A stretch of DNA of 64,000 nucleotides from Acorus gramineus (lineage: Eukaryota > Streptophyta > Magnoliopsida > Acorales > Acoraceae), in contig CM060849.1 of the NCBI GenBank assembly GCA_030737835.1, positions 21,374,074-21,438,073 of the forward strand, given 5' to 3'. Within the stretch, counting starts at the first letter, position 1; each line of letters begins with the position of its first letter. Both the position numbers and the translations under genes were made by a program. Below the pieces are notes generated by a model. The model was not told the origin of the DNA, ran no database searches, and saw nothing but the letters and a program-made list of their open reading frames with translations. Positions 10,290 to 22,579 of this stretch are shown piece after piece.

Positions 10290-12640
10290 AGAGGGTTCAA
10301 TAAACAAAGCCTGGATTTAGAAGGTCTGCGGACTCGGGTCGGATTCGACCCTGATCCTGATCCTATCCAAGACTGCTTCTGTCAATGTGTGACCCTGTTT
10401 GATTAATGGGTGATCAGGAAAACGGATGTGATTCACGTTGAATGGTTTCCACAAAAATGTGTCTTTCACCCTTCCATCAATTCATTGTTTTTGCTGAATA
10501 CAGAGAAGTTAGAAGATGATGTCCTAGACTTTTTTAGAGGGCCTTCTGTGGGATTATTTTCTTCCTCGTTCTTTCTGGGCCTTCATCTTTGGCCTCTTTG
10601 ATAGAGAGACCAAAAGAAAGTCTTCAACTGACTACATAAAAGAAGGCTCTCATGAAGTAATAGAGTAAATGAGTCTAAGGTCACAAATCATTCTACCTCA
10701 CTAATATCATACATAACATGTTTTATCATTTATGAGCTTCCCTACGAATGAAGAATCTGTAAATATATAAGCCCACTACCAAATGGCAATAAAAATTACA
10801 ATCAATTCCACCCATGCATAATTAAAATTTTAAAATCTCTTTTTAGAATATCAATAATCACCCTCTTAAATTAGCCTAACTTTTAAATTTTTCTCCCCAA
10901 TCTCTCTCTCTTCTATCCCTCTCTCTCTCAAGTTTCAACCATTTCAAAATTTAAGAATCAAAATATAAAGATTTTATAATAAATTCATCTCTATTATAAG
11001 GTATGTAGCCCTTTTTTGAATCTAAGTTTCGTGAAATCCGTATTATTCGTAGAAAATTGAATTATATGTATGTGCTTGTAATTTATAATTGTTACAAGAT
11101 GGATTATATATGATAGTTAAGTTGTGAAATAAAATTGATGAGAGTATGTATTTATCTTTTATACTCTTTTAGTAGATCAATGACAAATGATAATTTATTG
11201 TGTTATATTTAAATAAGATGAATTTTTTTTTAGGTGATAGGGCCCCATTTTAAAAGATCGCCTAGGACCCCACCCAAATTTTTAAATCTCAGGGCCGGGG
11301 TCACGGTGGATGAGGATTCTGGATATGTGATTATTTTGAAAAGGAAAGGAAAGTTCATCAAATACTACGTGACAAGAGAGTAAGACATGACCCGTATGAA
11401 ATGTCAAGACAACAATGATTAAGAGAGTAGCCAAGAAAGACAAAAACAACTTGTAATATGGGGTGGAGTACTTGAGAGTTTGTGTGGGTAGACGATAAAT
11501 TAAATAAATAGCGATATTAAAAACATATACCCAATATGTTAGCATGCATGCATTGGCAAGTAAAATGTAAGCCCAGTTTTAACAATGTGAAACTGTTTAT
11601 GTTCAGGATAAGAGAGACATGAAGAACGGAATTGAATGACATGAGTAGCAAGAAATTGTTGAAAAGAATATTTGGTATATTCTCTATCACCATCAGATTA
11701 GAAGGCCTTAATTTTAGAAGAAAATATATTTTCAACAAATGATTTAAATTTGAAAAAAATATTAAAAACATCACTTTTAAAATGCCCATGAATATCTAGA
11801 GTAATCATTGACAAATAAAACATAATATCCAGAGAAGAAGAGAAACACAAATATAAGTAAAGACTATATTCTGGATAATTGAAAGAGATTACATGCATCC
11901 TATTTATAAACTCAATGACTTAAGTTTGAATAACATCAAATCTCAACAGAGTCTGTTAATTAAATTTGAGATTTGATCTTAGAGTTTGACTGAGTTGTAT
12001 TTGATAAGATTAAATCTCAACTTAATGATTTAATCAATATATTTTATTGATATTTGACTCTATCCAAACTTAAGCCATAAGTCTATAATAAAATCCATGT
12101 AATCTCTTTTAATTATTTAAAATATTCAAGATGTAATTTCTCAATTAAAAAAAAGAGAGAGAGACCCTCATGAAAAGTCCACAAAGAGATGGATAAGTCC
12201 TCATACAAATCCCATGTATCTTCTTGTAACTATTATGTATATAAATTTGAATGAAAGAGAAACATCAACATGTATATATGGTTTGAAAGCTTTTCACTGT
12301 TTTTCACTTTTTGTCATGCTCATGATTGAAGAGTGGGAGGTTCAAGAATGTGATACGATACAAAAAGTGCCTTCTAGCCTTATTTCAATCCACATATCCA
12401 CGTTACATGGTCAAAGCATAGGTGATTGCATCACATAAAGTCATAAACAACCATCTAAAACAATTCATAGATGATGGTTTCACTGAAAACAAAAGCCATC
12501 AACATTCATTATATTAATATAACCTTACAAATACCAGTGATCCTTATTAATACATAAACACATACACAATAATACCAACTCCTCGTCATAAAAAAAAATA
12601 ATACCAACTCCATTATTCCTGAGATATTGCTTACTCATAT
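10290..12640. other. intergenic region between COX6B and the Gly-rich gene
   Basis: AT-rich DNA with no supported gene. It contains CT-rich low-complexity sequence near 10905-10930, a short GC-richer remnant near 11233-11300 (GGGCCCC ... GGGCCGGGG) that resembles transposon debris, and an inverted-repeat-prone stretch around 11936-12060. The open frames present have no recognisable domains. Confidence 0.6.
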
Positions 12641-12643
12641 TAT

Positions 12644-13189
12644 TCACTTACCACGTCCACCACCAGACCCGTAACCCGACCCACTTCCGGATCCTTCACC
12701 ATAGCCCGAGCCGGACCCTTCACCATAGCCCGAGCCGGACCCACTCCCATACCCGCTTCCCTGACCCGAGCCCGACCCGTAACCACGCCCACCACCCTGA
12801 CCCGAGCCCGACCCGTACCCACGCCCACCACCCTGACCCGAGCCCGACCCGTAACCACGCCCACCACCCTGACCCGAGCCCGAACCGTACCCACGCCCAC
12901 CACCCTGTCCCGAGCCCGACCCACCTCCAGAGCCCGCGTATGACCCAGCACCCGATCCAGCGTAGGACCCGGACCCAGAGCCCGAACCCGACCCGGACGC
13001 AGACCCTGAACCAGAGCCCGAACCAGAGGCTGAGCCATCACCACTGAGTCCGAGTCCGAGACCGAGCCCAAGCCCAAGCCCGAGGCCCAAGTCCTTCCTC
13101 GACGGGCGACCTTCAACGACGCATGTCGAGACAAGTGAGACCACCAGGAGAGCTACAACGACGGATTTGTGGGAGGCCATTAATATCAT
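12644..13189 (-). CDS. secreted Gly/Ser-rich repeat protein, paralogue 1
   Basis: A single-exon frame of 181 residues. The N terminus is a clear signal peptide (SVVVALLVVSLVSTCVVEG), followed by R-P-S-R-K-D-L-G, a (GL)n stretch, a Gly-Ser tract and four 12-residue units of the type GSGSGQGGGRGY (36-nt units, about 12773-12920). It ends GSGGGRGK. An in-frame ATG at 13178-13180 (MASHKS) gives a length before the RxxR motif closer to the two paralogues at 32607 and 34569, and may be the true start. Gly-rich secreted proteins are usually placed in the cell wall, which is an inference here. The composition is far more GC-rich than the flanks, and codon runs suggest growth by slippage and unequal exchange. 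The other frames across the repeat are by-products. Confidence 0.85.
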   Translation of the reverse strand: MILMASHKSVVVALLVVSLVSTCVVEGRPSRKDLGLGLGLGLGLGLGLSGDGSASGSGSGSGSASGSGSGSGSGSYAGSGAGSYAGSGGGSGSGQGGGRGYGSGSGQGGGRGYGSGSGQGGGRGYGSGSGQGGGRGYGSGSGQGSGYGSGSGSGYGEGSGSGYGEGSGSGSGYGSGGGRGK

Positions 13190-13201
13190 CTCTTGCTAGT
13201 T

Positions 13202-14620
13202 CTAGTTGGGTTGAGTGAATATGTTATGTAGGGTTTTTGGGGGGTCTTTATGTAGTGCAAACCATGGCCACGTTTTGTAGGTGGAGATTGATTTGTGTGT
13301 GTGTGTGTGTATTTGTTTTTTGTTGTGGCTGATATTGAGAGGCGAAGAACATAGTTGAGTCAGCAAAATGTATAAAGATGGTATGTACAGCTCCACGCGC
13401 ACTATATGTGATGGCCGTGGTAGAATTTCACGGATTAGGTTAATTGATAAGGCTTTTTATGTTTTTTTGCACCGGCCTACACATGCAAATCGAGTACTAA
13501 TTGTGTTTTAAAAACTTTAGTGGACGTTGAAAGGGCGGTCTAACTAAAAGGAATAATCACATACAGAGAGGAACAACTTACATGGAAACGTTTTGGATGC
13601 ATAGTAGTTAATTTAAGCGCTAAGCTTTATACCATTAACCCATTTTTAATCTGTGGTACAATGCACGTGCCTTCATTATTATAATCAAGTTTTACATAAA
13701 TACTTAATCACTCTTTTATATGATTATATACACACACATCCGATAATGAATGTATATACACGAATTGCATATTACCATTTCAATATATATAAATATATAA
13801 TGTGATATGAGATTTAGACGGTTCAAATCTGATATGTATCTTCGATAAACTTTTACTTTAGATGTATGATTGCACTAAATTAGACCTTCTCAGGAATATT
13901 TATGCACTAATGGTTTTTACAAAGATATTTTGACAAAAATGAATTTTTACAAGAGTATATATGCAAAAATCCCCGATATATAAATATATGACTATATATA
14001 ATATAATAGTCATATAATAGGTGGTCATTTTGTGACTAAAAATTTGATCAACTTTAACATACTATGAATCCGAATATTAATATCCGCATCAGCTGCGAGT
14101 CTGGTCCATTAACAAACAGGAATTGAATGAAATATGTTAAACCAAAGATCAAAGAAAAAAGGCATCTTGAATTGAATGAACTATATATATACACATCTTC
14201 CTTTTATTAAAACCTGTCAAATTTCCCACTCAACCGTAGTTGTTCATCTTCCTGAATTTGCTTTATAGATTGGTGACCAGCTTAAGTTATGGAGATTCCA
14301 AGCTTACGAAAGATTATATTCTTTGCTTTGCTTAGGTTTTCGGAGGAGATATTTTTATCACCTTTTCTTGCTTAAGAGTTTAACAGCACTGATACATTCC
14401 TCTCCTATCAACAATACCTTGTCACCTTCCAAGTAAATCCTTCGGTGATGCTAAAACATGATTATATGCGCCTGTCACCAAATGATGGTGATACAGTAAC
14501 ATCCATTATGTACATCAGAATGGGATGAGCTTCCTCTCACCATTTCTAATCAAAATGCTTGTTCAAGATCATCATCAGACTCAAAAGCACATGATATTAT
14601 TCTGCTCCTCCATTTGTTCG
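13202..14620. other. upstream flank of the Gly-rich gene and 3' flank of the DA2-like gene
   Basis: Non-coding. It contains a (GT)n tract (about 13295-13310), AT-rich sequence with TA-rich microsatellite-like patches (13700-14010), and the probable 3' UTR of the minus-strand RING gene (about 14200-14620). No gene is supported. Confidence 0.6.
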
Positions 14621-17600
14621 TCACACAACACAAGCACTATCGATGGCTGCATGAGCGCGACCAAAAGAATCCGGGCTGCTGAGTCCTGCACCATCATCAG
14701 TATACACTGAGCTCGCCGAGTAATCATCGGATATGGAGTGCACACTGCTCGAACAGTAGTATCCATTACTCTCCTCTGCTGCTGCATTTCGGTTGGATGC
14801 TAAACCAGTTTCCAGTTCTTGATTCTCTTCTTCAAAATGAGCAGACAGTGATCTCCATGAATCATCAACTGGGGAAGAACAACTTGTCAAACACCTGTCC
14901 TCTGACTCCACTTCGGTTTCATGGTCTTCTGAAGTGGCTCTTATCAGTCCTGACTCTGGCATGTTTGAGTCTACACTATTTTCGCTTGCTGCGGATGATC
15001 CAATCTGATTTGGTTGATCATCTACGTTATCATGTGTGGCAGTTTGGGTGAGAGGTGACCCTGTTTTGCATTTCTACAAGCAAAGTTTCAAGGAAATGGA
15101 CATAAAATTAGATTAAGAAGAAGAAAAAAAATAAAAACAGGGAATTTAAGCATCCACCTGAAAAGATTGCCAGATGGCTTCCATCAACATGATTTCTTCA
15201 AGGTCTATATCTAATCTCAGTTGCCTATGAGAAAATAAAAAGAAATAATTGGTCACCAGCAAAGCCATGATAAAAAAAGTCCAAGAAAATTAATTTATTT
15301 TTCAATTAAGTCACATAAACATAGCTTACAGCGTCATCGTGTGTTTAAAAAAATCTGGGACATTGGACAAGGAAGATAAAAGAGAATGCTAACACTCAAT
15401 AAAAGAATTCCGCAGCATATAAAAGCATAAATATCATATATAATTAGTAATCACTTGTTTGTTTATAAAAACTTCAGCGAAGGTGTTGTTTATTGGAACC
15501 TTCCCAATTATCAAAATATTAAAGAACTTGACAACACTAGAAAAATCTGGCATACAATGATGAGTAGTAGGGAAGATTTGTCACGGACAATACTATGACA
15601 TTATACAATGGTTATATTCTGGCACTTGGTTGGTTTCACCTTAATAACAAATACCTCAGCAAGAAATCACCATGATATCACTGTTCCTATTCCATCCAAT
15701 TCATTTGGAAAAATTTATCTTGTTTATCTTCCATATATAAGCAGAAGAGAGCTTTTGGGGGGCATAGATCTTAACCAAAAAAGAAACAACACCGGTGGAC
15801 TACGAGGACGGCAAACATCTGAGAGGAAAACATAAGTGGACCAATCGAGAAACAAAACAATAAAAGGCCATATCATTCAACAGGGAGTAATTTTTGAAGG
15901 CCCAAGTGATCCTCATTAACAAGGAGAGAGATTTTTTTGTCGATGAGACAAAATATTCCATGCAAGTCATTTCTATTAATGTAAACTGATACTATCAAGA
16001 CATTAGCATTTTCAGTTTTGTCCATGGAAAGTCAGAAGTTTATGATAACCTTCCACCAGGAGAATCACTAATAGAAGAGCCAGCCACCTGACTTTGATCC
16101 CCAATGATGGCCACTTGTGTATGTCTCATGTCCTCAACATTGTCACCTGCCCATACAGGTGTCATACACCAAGTCAACCAGAAACAGGGAATTGATGGAA
16201 AACATGTATAAAATGCTTCAGAAAATGAAATACCTACCATTGAGCAGATCCCCAAGAGGTTGTGTTGGAGATCGAGCTTCTGACAGAGGTTGATTTGGAG
16301 TGGCTGGTATGGCTTGTTCCAAATTATGTGATGTATCTTGAAACTGCATCCTAATTTTTGCTTCAATCACTTTCTGTTCCTCCTGAGCCAATAAATAAAG
16401 AAAAGAAACCATAATGCCTCCGAAATACGCTGAATAGACATCCACAACACACCCACTTAACAAGCTATGACACTCCTGATCATCAAAGAACATAGAGCTT
16501 TTCATAAATAAAGATCATACAACTAGTTCGAGGCCCTTCTCTTGCTCGGTCCTGGCACCACGGTACTCAACTGCATAGCAGGAAGCTTTGCAGAAAGGGC
16601 ATCTTCGAGAGCTAAGGAACTAATAGTAAATATCCATGGCATTCATTTACTTGTAGGAAAGGCCAATAACAAAAACACTCTCATGCTTTCTAACTCCAAT
16701 CATATCATCCAAGGTTTAATTGAGATCCTAAGTTGATACTATAGGATGATAACAAAACCAATGAATGGGTATAAATATGATGCAACATAAGAATGCAGAA
16801 AATTAAGAAATTCAAGACCCATGCCAATTCACAGATTCACACTGCACAAATTCTAAGGAAAAAGTTGACCTCCATCAATTCATAGGCACGTGTTTCCAAA
16901 TTACATAGCCAAAATTGATATGCATGAAAAAAGATTAAAAAATATAACTATATAATTTGACTGGTATGTCCTTACCATGCATAAACAACCAAGCCTTTAC
17001 ATTTCCGCATGACTCCATAACCATCAACATCATCCTATTTGTTGCACTAACCAACCATTGAAAAAGTAAAATGCACCGTCCCTTCGGTCCCACATGCATA
17101 TCATACATGCCAACTTCAATTACATGATATGCATTGTCAATAAGGAGGACCATTAACAAACTGCCTAATCGCATGTATTATTAATAGGTTTATCACACAA
17201 CAGGGTAGCTAATGACTGAATGGTACCAGAAAAAACCAATGAGTGAGCACATGTTTAATATGTGGACAGACTGCTCACATCAATCATCAATGAGGCACTC
17301 TATATTTAGAAAACGATCAAATTAAATCAACGGTCCCCTAGTAGTCCCCCCAAATCACAAATCCAAAGTCATATCAAAACAATCAAGATCAAACCCACCC
17401 AAAAATCACAAAAAAAAAAGTCCATCTTTTCTTGATCAAACGTAAAAAAACAGAACAAAAACCCAAAACTTCAATTGAATTCAAAGAAGATAACACCGAA
17501 GGATACTGCGCTGGACGCGTGGCATCCGAGGACTTCATCTGCAGAAAACACTCTGCAACAAAAAAAAAAAAACACAAACCATCAAAAACAGAAACTCAAC

Positions 17601-18005
17601 ACAACAATCACATCATCAATAGAAAACATTAAAAAAAAAAATCCCCACCAGTGCAGATTCCCTTGTCGCAACACTTCGACCGGTTCAAACTCGGAAAGTA
17701 CTACAAACAAAGCCCCGCCATGAATCCAAAAGGAAAGAACACCCCCAAAAACAAAAACAAAAACAAAAAAAGCAAGAAAGAAGCGATTGTTAAGCGGGAA
17801 TTACGAGGAAGCAGATGGGGCACTCCTCAAGGTCGCCGAGGACGGGATCATCGGAGGCGTCGAAGCAAGGTGCGAGCTTCTCCGACAGGATCAGCTTTCG
17901 AAGCCTCCTGTAGTCGACGTTGGACGGCTGATGCTCGAGCCGCCTCGGCCTCGTGAACCTCTCGTCCACGACGCTCCGCCTCTTCCCGCAGATCCGATTC
18001 CCCAT
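14621..18005 (-). CDS. RING-type E3 ubiquitin ligase, DA2/GW2-like
   Basis: Eight exons, minus strand: 17805-18005, 17649-17700, 17507-17552, 16521-16602, 16238-16382, 16050-16146, 15158-15224 and 14621-15073. Together they give 1143 nt and 380 residues with consistent phases. It starts [20 protein letters not shown]. The unusual C-rich RING of this family spans residues 62-104: C62PIC65, C77C78, C83, EC86, C101PFC104, with PSLNRSKCC and [19 protein letters not shown] follows, then the conserved block [15 protein letters not shown] (residues 216-230). Family knowledge: Arabidopsis DA2 and rice GW2 ubiquitinate growth regulators such as DA1 and limit seed and organ size. The acidic, Ser-rich C-terminal 150 residues, coded by the last exon, do not resemble the GW2 tail as I know it, so this may be a divergent paralogue. 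The leader has a long CT tract (about 18058-18080). Confidence 0.93.
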
Positions 18006-20253
18006 CGATCGATCGATCGCTTCTAGGTTTAGGGTTTCGAAAAGACGGAGATCGAAGAGAGAGAGAGAGAGAGAGAGAAGGAAAGAATAGAAAGAAAGCT
18101 TGAGTGAGAGGAGGAACAAAACAGAGAAGAAGAGAGGAAATGTTGTGGGGTGTGCAATGACGAGAATGTCCTTGTGAAAGTGTGGATAAAGGAGGGGATC
18201 GGACACGTGGGGGGAGGGGTATTTTGGACTCTTTGGAAGGATCTGATTCTGATACTCGTCCGGAGTCGGATAGAACACGTTTTGCGCCTTCTTCTCCGTA
18301 CTGTCCTCTGATTTTCTTTCCCTCATTGTTCGGAAAATATTACAACTCATTTTTTTCACCGTAACCCTGTATAATTTTGAACTTTTTTTTTTTTTTAAGA
18401 AATCAAAATTAACCTGATGTTGGGATAAAAACATAAATTATTTTAAAAGTACTAGTTATTTTTATTTGATTATATTTTTAATTATTTTTTAATAAAAAAT
18501 GTAATAATAAATTTTTTTACTGTTAAGTTGATCAAGATAAATTGTGAATAAAATGTGAATATGAATTTTTAATTGATAAAAAAAATGATTTGATACGTAG
18601 ACTCCCATTTGTATGAGATGTAATTGATGATTTGACATTTGAACCCTCTTGTATCGGTGAAATAGATTCATTGAAACACTTTGAGATAGACTTGGAATCT
18701 TATTTACACTTATTCTTGTATAATTATATCTATTTATTCCTCACAAACAATCATTTTTTTTAATAAACTTTGGATAATTTCCATTTATAAAAGAACTTTC
18801 AAAACGGATAATGTTTGAATAGGATGAGGAAAGAAATTTTTAGACAAACAAGCTTTTAGATTCATTTCCCTTTGTTCTACCATATTTTTCTCCTATTCTT
18901 CTACTCAAACAAGATATGTTCATTTGTATATCCAAACAACCCTTGTGATTTATACCACATAGTATTAGAATGTTTGAAAAACAAACATCGGTTGGAAAGA
19001 AAAATGTGCGGGGCCGCCTGAAAATCCAATCTTTTTTAAAAAACATTGTTTTAAAAACTTTTGAAACATCCGAAATTTATCAAAGAAAACACATAAAAAA
19101 GCAAGATCTATAGCGTTTGAAAAAAAAATCTTTTGGATATGCGTTTCACATTTTTACCATAAAATCCATGTGAACACGGATATAAAGGAACCCTCAATCA
19201 TATTTCCAGCCTACATACAGTGCACCTTAAAAAAGGCTTTCACTGTAAATAAAACTATTTTATAAGTAGGTTTTCAAAAGCACCCCGCTTCCTTTCATAT
19301 CCAACCCACTGGTTCACAATTTTACTGCTTCGAAATTTTCAAAAAAATTTATTAAATATTCATTTAGAAAATAAATAACTGTATAAACAAAACAATTGAT
19401 TCAACCAATTTATTGGTTGAACCAACATGATATATCAGTTGAACCGGTTGGACCACCCAGCTTTTTCACTGTTTGATTTTTTTCTATTCAGAGTGCAGAT
19501 TCATTTATTCAGTTCTTTTCACAATCCCTATACAACATGCATTGCTCCATAAGTATATAATACATGCAGTGTAAAAAAATTAATTTTTTCATTTTTTAAT
19601 GAAAAATCACTAACGTATCCCAGTGTATATTTTGCTTAAATCTATATATTTAAAAGAAAAACACTGTGAATTGAGAATGACTCTTTTCCTTTTTATTATT
19701 TTATGTGTCTGTGTTATGCTGATTGATTTTTAGTCAATTTTGTATTCATAGATGTTTTGATAAACTTTCAAATATTTTATCCGATAAATGATGTAAAAAA
19801 TTTTATGTTTTATGTATCTTAAGATGGTTAGTTTATTTATGTTAGAATAATTAAAAAAAATTTATGATGTGATTTTTTATTGTGAAAAAAATCAATTTAT
19901 TAAAAATTAATGCAATCTATAATGCTCGAACCAACTCGACCCAATCCGAACCGAACCAAGGTAGGACGAGTATGGATACCAAGATGTAAAACACAATGTA
20001 GGGTGGGGGCAAGCATGGAACTAAATAATTCTACCAGGTTGAATTTAGACTACTAAAATTGACTTTGACCCGACTTATATCATCCCTAATCTATTTTTAT
20101 GATCTCCAAGCAAGTCTAACACAACTTCCTCAAGAACCACAAAAAAGCATGTTTTAATTTTTTTTAAAGTATATACTTAATCAATAAATTACATTCTGTT
20201 AAAAAAATACACATATTTATATGAATTGAATGCATATTTACACTGAGATAATA

Positions 20254-20292
<39 letters not shown>
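20254..20292. repeat. (GT)n(AT)n microsatellite
   Basis: A short GT run changes into an uninterrupted alternating TA tract of about 30 nt. Such tracts are length-variable. Confidence 0.95.
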
Positions 20293-20294
<2 letters not shown>

Positions 20295-21217
20295 CGTGTT
20301 GGGGGGTCTCATACACTACGTTCATAATGTGACGGCTATAAGCGAGGCTATAAAACAGGTTGAATGTATCAACGTCCATAAAACACCATCCAAAACTTTT
20401 GATCCTCCATTCAATCGGTATAGCAGAAGTGCTGTTTTCACCCATACCGCGCAAGGCCAGTTTGGAGTCCCAGCAACAGACAGTTTACTGTCTTTAGCTC
20501 CTCAACTTTGCATCCTCCTCTGAAGATAGGCCTGGCAGTCTTTACATGTTAGCAATTCAGTATGATCATCAAACATGCATGTGATGCAACAAACATTAAA
20601 CAATTGGATGGGTGATTATGAACATACTTGGATTGTATGGATGTGGGTACAGACAATGTGTTATTTAGAATGACATACTTCAGTTTGGTTAAATAATGAA
20701 AAACAGTGGAATTTGAAAATTCAAATATATGCACTTTATCACTCATATAAGTGATTTGAGTAGAACAAGCATGTCTGGAATCTAATTAAGAGTAATAATG
20801 CATATAGATAGAACTATTAAATTTGCTTCGACCAGTCACGTGTTAGGAATTACGATCCAAAGGTTGATATTCATTAGAATTATTGAGCATAATTTCCTAC
20901 TTTCACTACTTCAGCAGTTCAGCTACCACACTATATTTAATGCAAACATTGCTACCCAGTCTAATATTGATTTGTTACATGGCATGACACACCATGCAGC
21001 ACGTCAAAATTCAAATTTAAATTTTTGAATTTCAGGCACACATTGGACACCCAGATGGACATGGTGTGGTCACACTATACTTATTAACTACAATTTAAGT
21101 TCTTTGTTTTTAAAAAAAACCTACTATTTAAGTTCACATGAAACCAGCTGATCTTAAAATCGCAATGGAATTATAGTTGATACTTGATACACCAGTGTGG
21201 TAATATGCATTGTTTTT

Positions 21218-22044
21218 AAAGGTAAAAATGCATGTAGCCCCATGAAATCCTAGTTTTTTTTCTGAAAATCCATATAACCCCTTCAAAATTTATCTGATTA
21301 AAGAAAATAAAAAACTCTTAGTTAAATTACCGTCAATTTAGAAAGAATATTCTTGGAATATTCATTTACGTAACATAACCCTGAAAATATATATTCATAC
21401 AACCCTCTGAAAGATTGTGAATATACATATCAACCCCTCATTTTATAAATATCCATATAACCATTTAAAATTACGCGTTTAATTCATATCACCCCCTATC
21501 ATTACCTAGTTAAAACTTGTTTGTGGTTAACCTAAAAATATATAATAATTTATTCTTAACACATTGAAAAAGAAATCATGGTAGCAAGAGTCTACCTTCT
21601 CTCAAAGAACACAATGAAAAAGAAAACATAGTGGAATATTTTTAATGGAGGGTATTTTGGTCATTTTAGAGGGATCATATTGAATTTTTCTTCACCCGCA
21701 TGAAGTTATTTGAATAAACGTATTTAAAATTTGATAGAAAACTAATTTCGAGGCCTAAATCTTTATCCATGAGAAAATATAGGAGGTTATATGAATATTC
21801 AAAAAAATAAGAGGTAATATGGATATTTACAAACTTTAAGAGGTTATGAAAGTAATGAGGGTAAAAATATAATTAACCGTGTGTGGCTATGTTAACCACA
21901 CCACAGTTTCAAGGTGTTATAGACAAGGGGGTATATCAATATAACCCAAACAATTAGGGGGTCATATGGATGGATATTTGAAAAACCGAGGGGTCAATAT
22001 GAATATAAGCAAACTTTCAGGAGGTTATATGTATTTTTCCCTTT
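21218..22044. mobile_element. foldback/long-inverted-repeat element, 827 bp
   Basis: The left end (AAAGGTAAAAATGCATGTAG) and the reverse complement of the right end (AAAGGGAAAAATACATATAA) match at 16 of 20 positions. Both arms consist of degenerate repeats of a word like AATATYCATATRACCCCYT, pointing inward from each side, so the arms can fold on each other for several hundred bases. No coding capacity is seen. Flanks (GTTTTTAAA and TTTCTTAAA) hint at a ~9-bp duplication but are low-complexity. A Mutator-related foldback MITE is plausible. A truncated relative lies near 41606-41720. Confidence 0.6.
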
Positions 22045-22579
22045 CTTAAATTATCATAATATCACAATTATTTATTTTATTTTATTCGATGCGTCTGCGT
22101 CCCTGGCCCAATTTTTCTAAAACAAACCGTGTCACCGTAATAAACATCATCCTAGACTCCTAGTATATAGAATTTACTAACCATGGCAATCCAAGAGTAT
22201 TGAAACTTGTCTAATCCATCCAAATCTATGAATTTTTAATCAGCTCAACTTATAAGCTAGGTCAAAGCTACGCGGTCTCTAAATAATCCATCCATAGACA
22301 CTTCATATACTCATCAGTCCTACTGCAGTAGAAATGCATTCAAGGACTACATCTTCATTACTAAATAATACATCAAAATTTACTAAAAAATCATATCCCC
22401 CAGATATAATTTCAAAAAACAGCAGGCTCCAATTCAACATTGCAATCAATCGAACTACATAATGCAGCAAACATCCTCGATTGTCATCCATTTCACACAA
22501 TCAAAACACAAAATCCATCTCACCCCCAAATTTCTAAAACAAAGGGTTTCTTTTCAGTAGGATCGCAAATTCCCATCCT

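Larger units (their letters stand above)
18010..22579. other. intergenic region between DA2-like and FLX-like genes
   Basis: No gene is supported across about 4.5 kb. It contains the DA2-like leader and promoter (to about 18350), AT-rich DNA, a diverged relative of the MITE at 56695 (about 18470-18620), a TA microsatellite (20254-20292), a long inverted-repeat element (21218-22044) and the probable FLX-like 3' flank (22300-22579). Confidence 0.6.

Noticed and set aside
12640..13134. Second long minus-strand frame overlapping Gly-rich paralogue 1
   Set aside because: It lacks a signal peptide and is an out-of-frame reading of the repeat. The frame with signal peptide plus the R-x-x-R-K-D-L-G motif is shared by the paralogues.
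17790..18434. A 214-codon frame that reads past the DA2-like first exon and through its leader
   Set aside because: The upstream codons are CT-rich leader. The conserved protein starts at MGNRI, and the 3' side reads into an intron past a valid donor.
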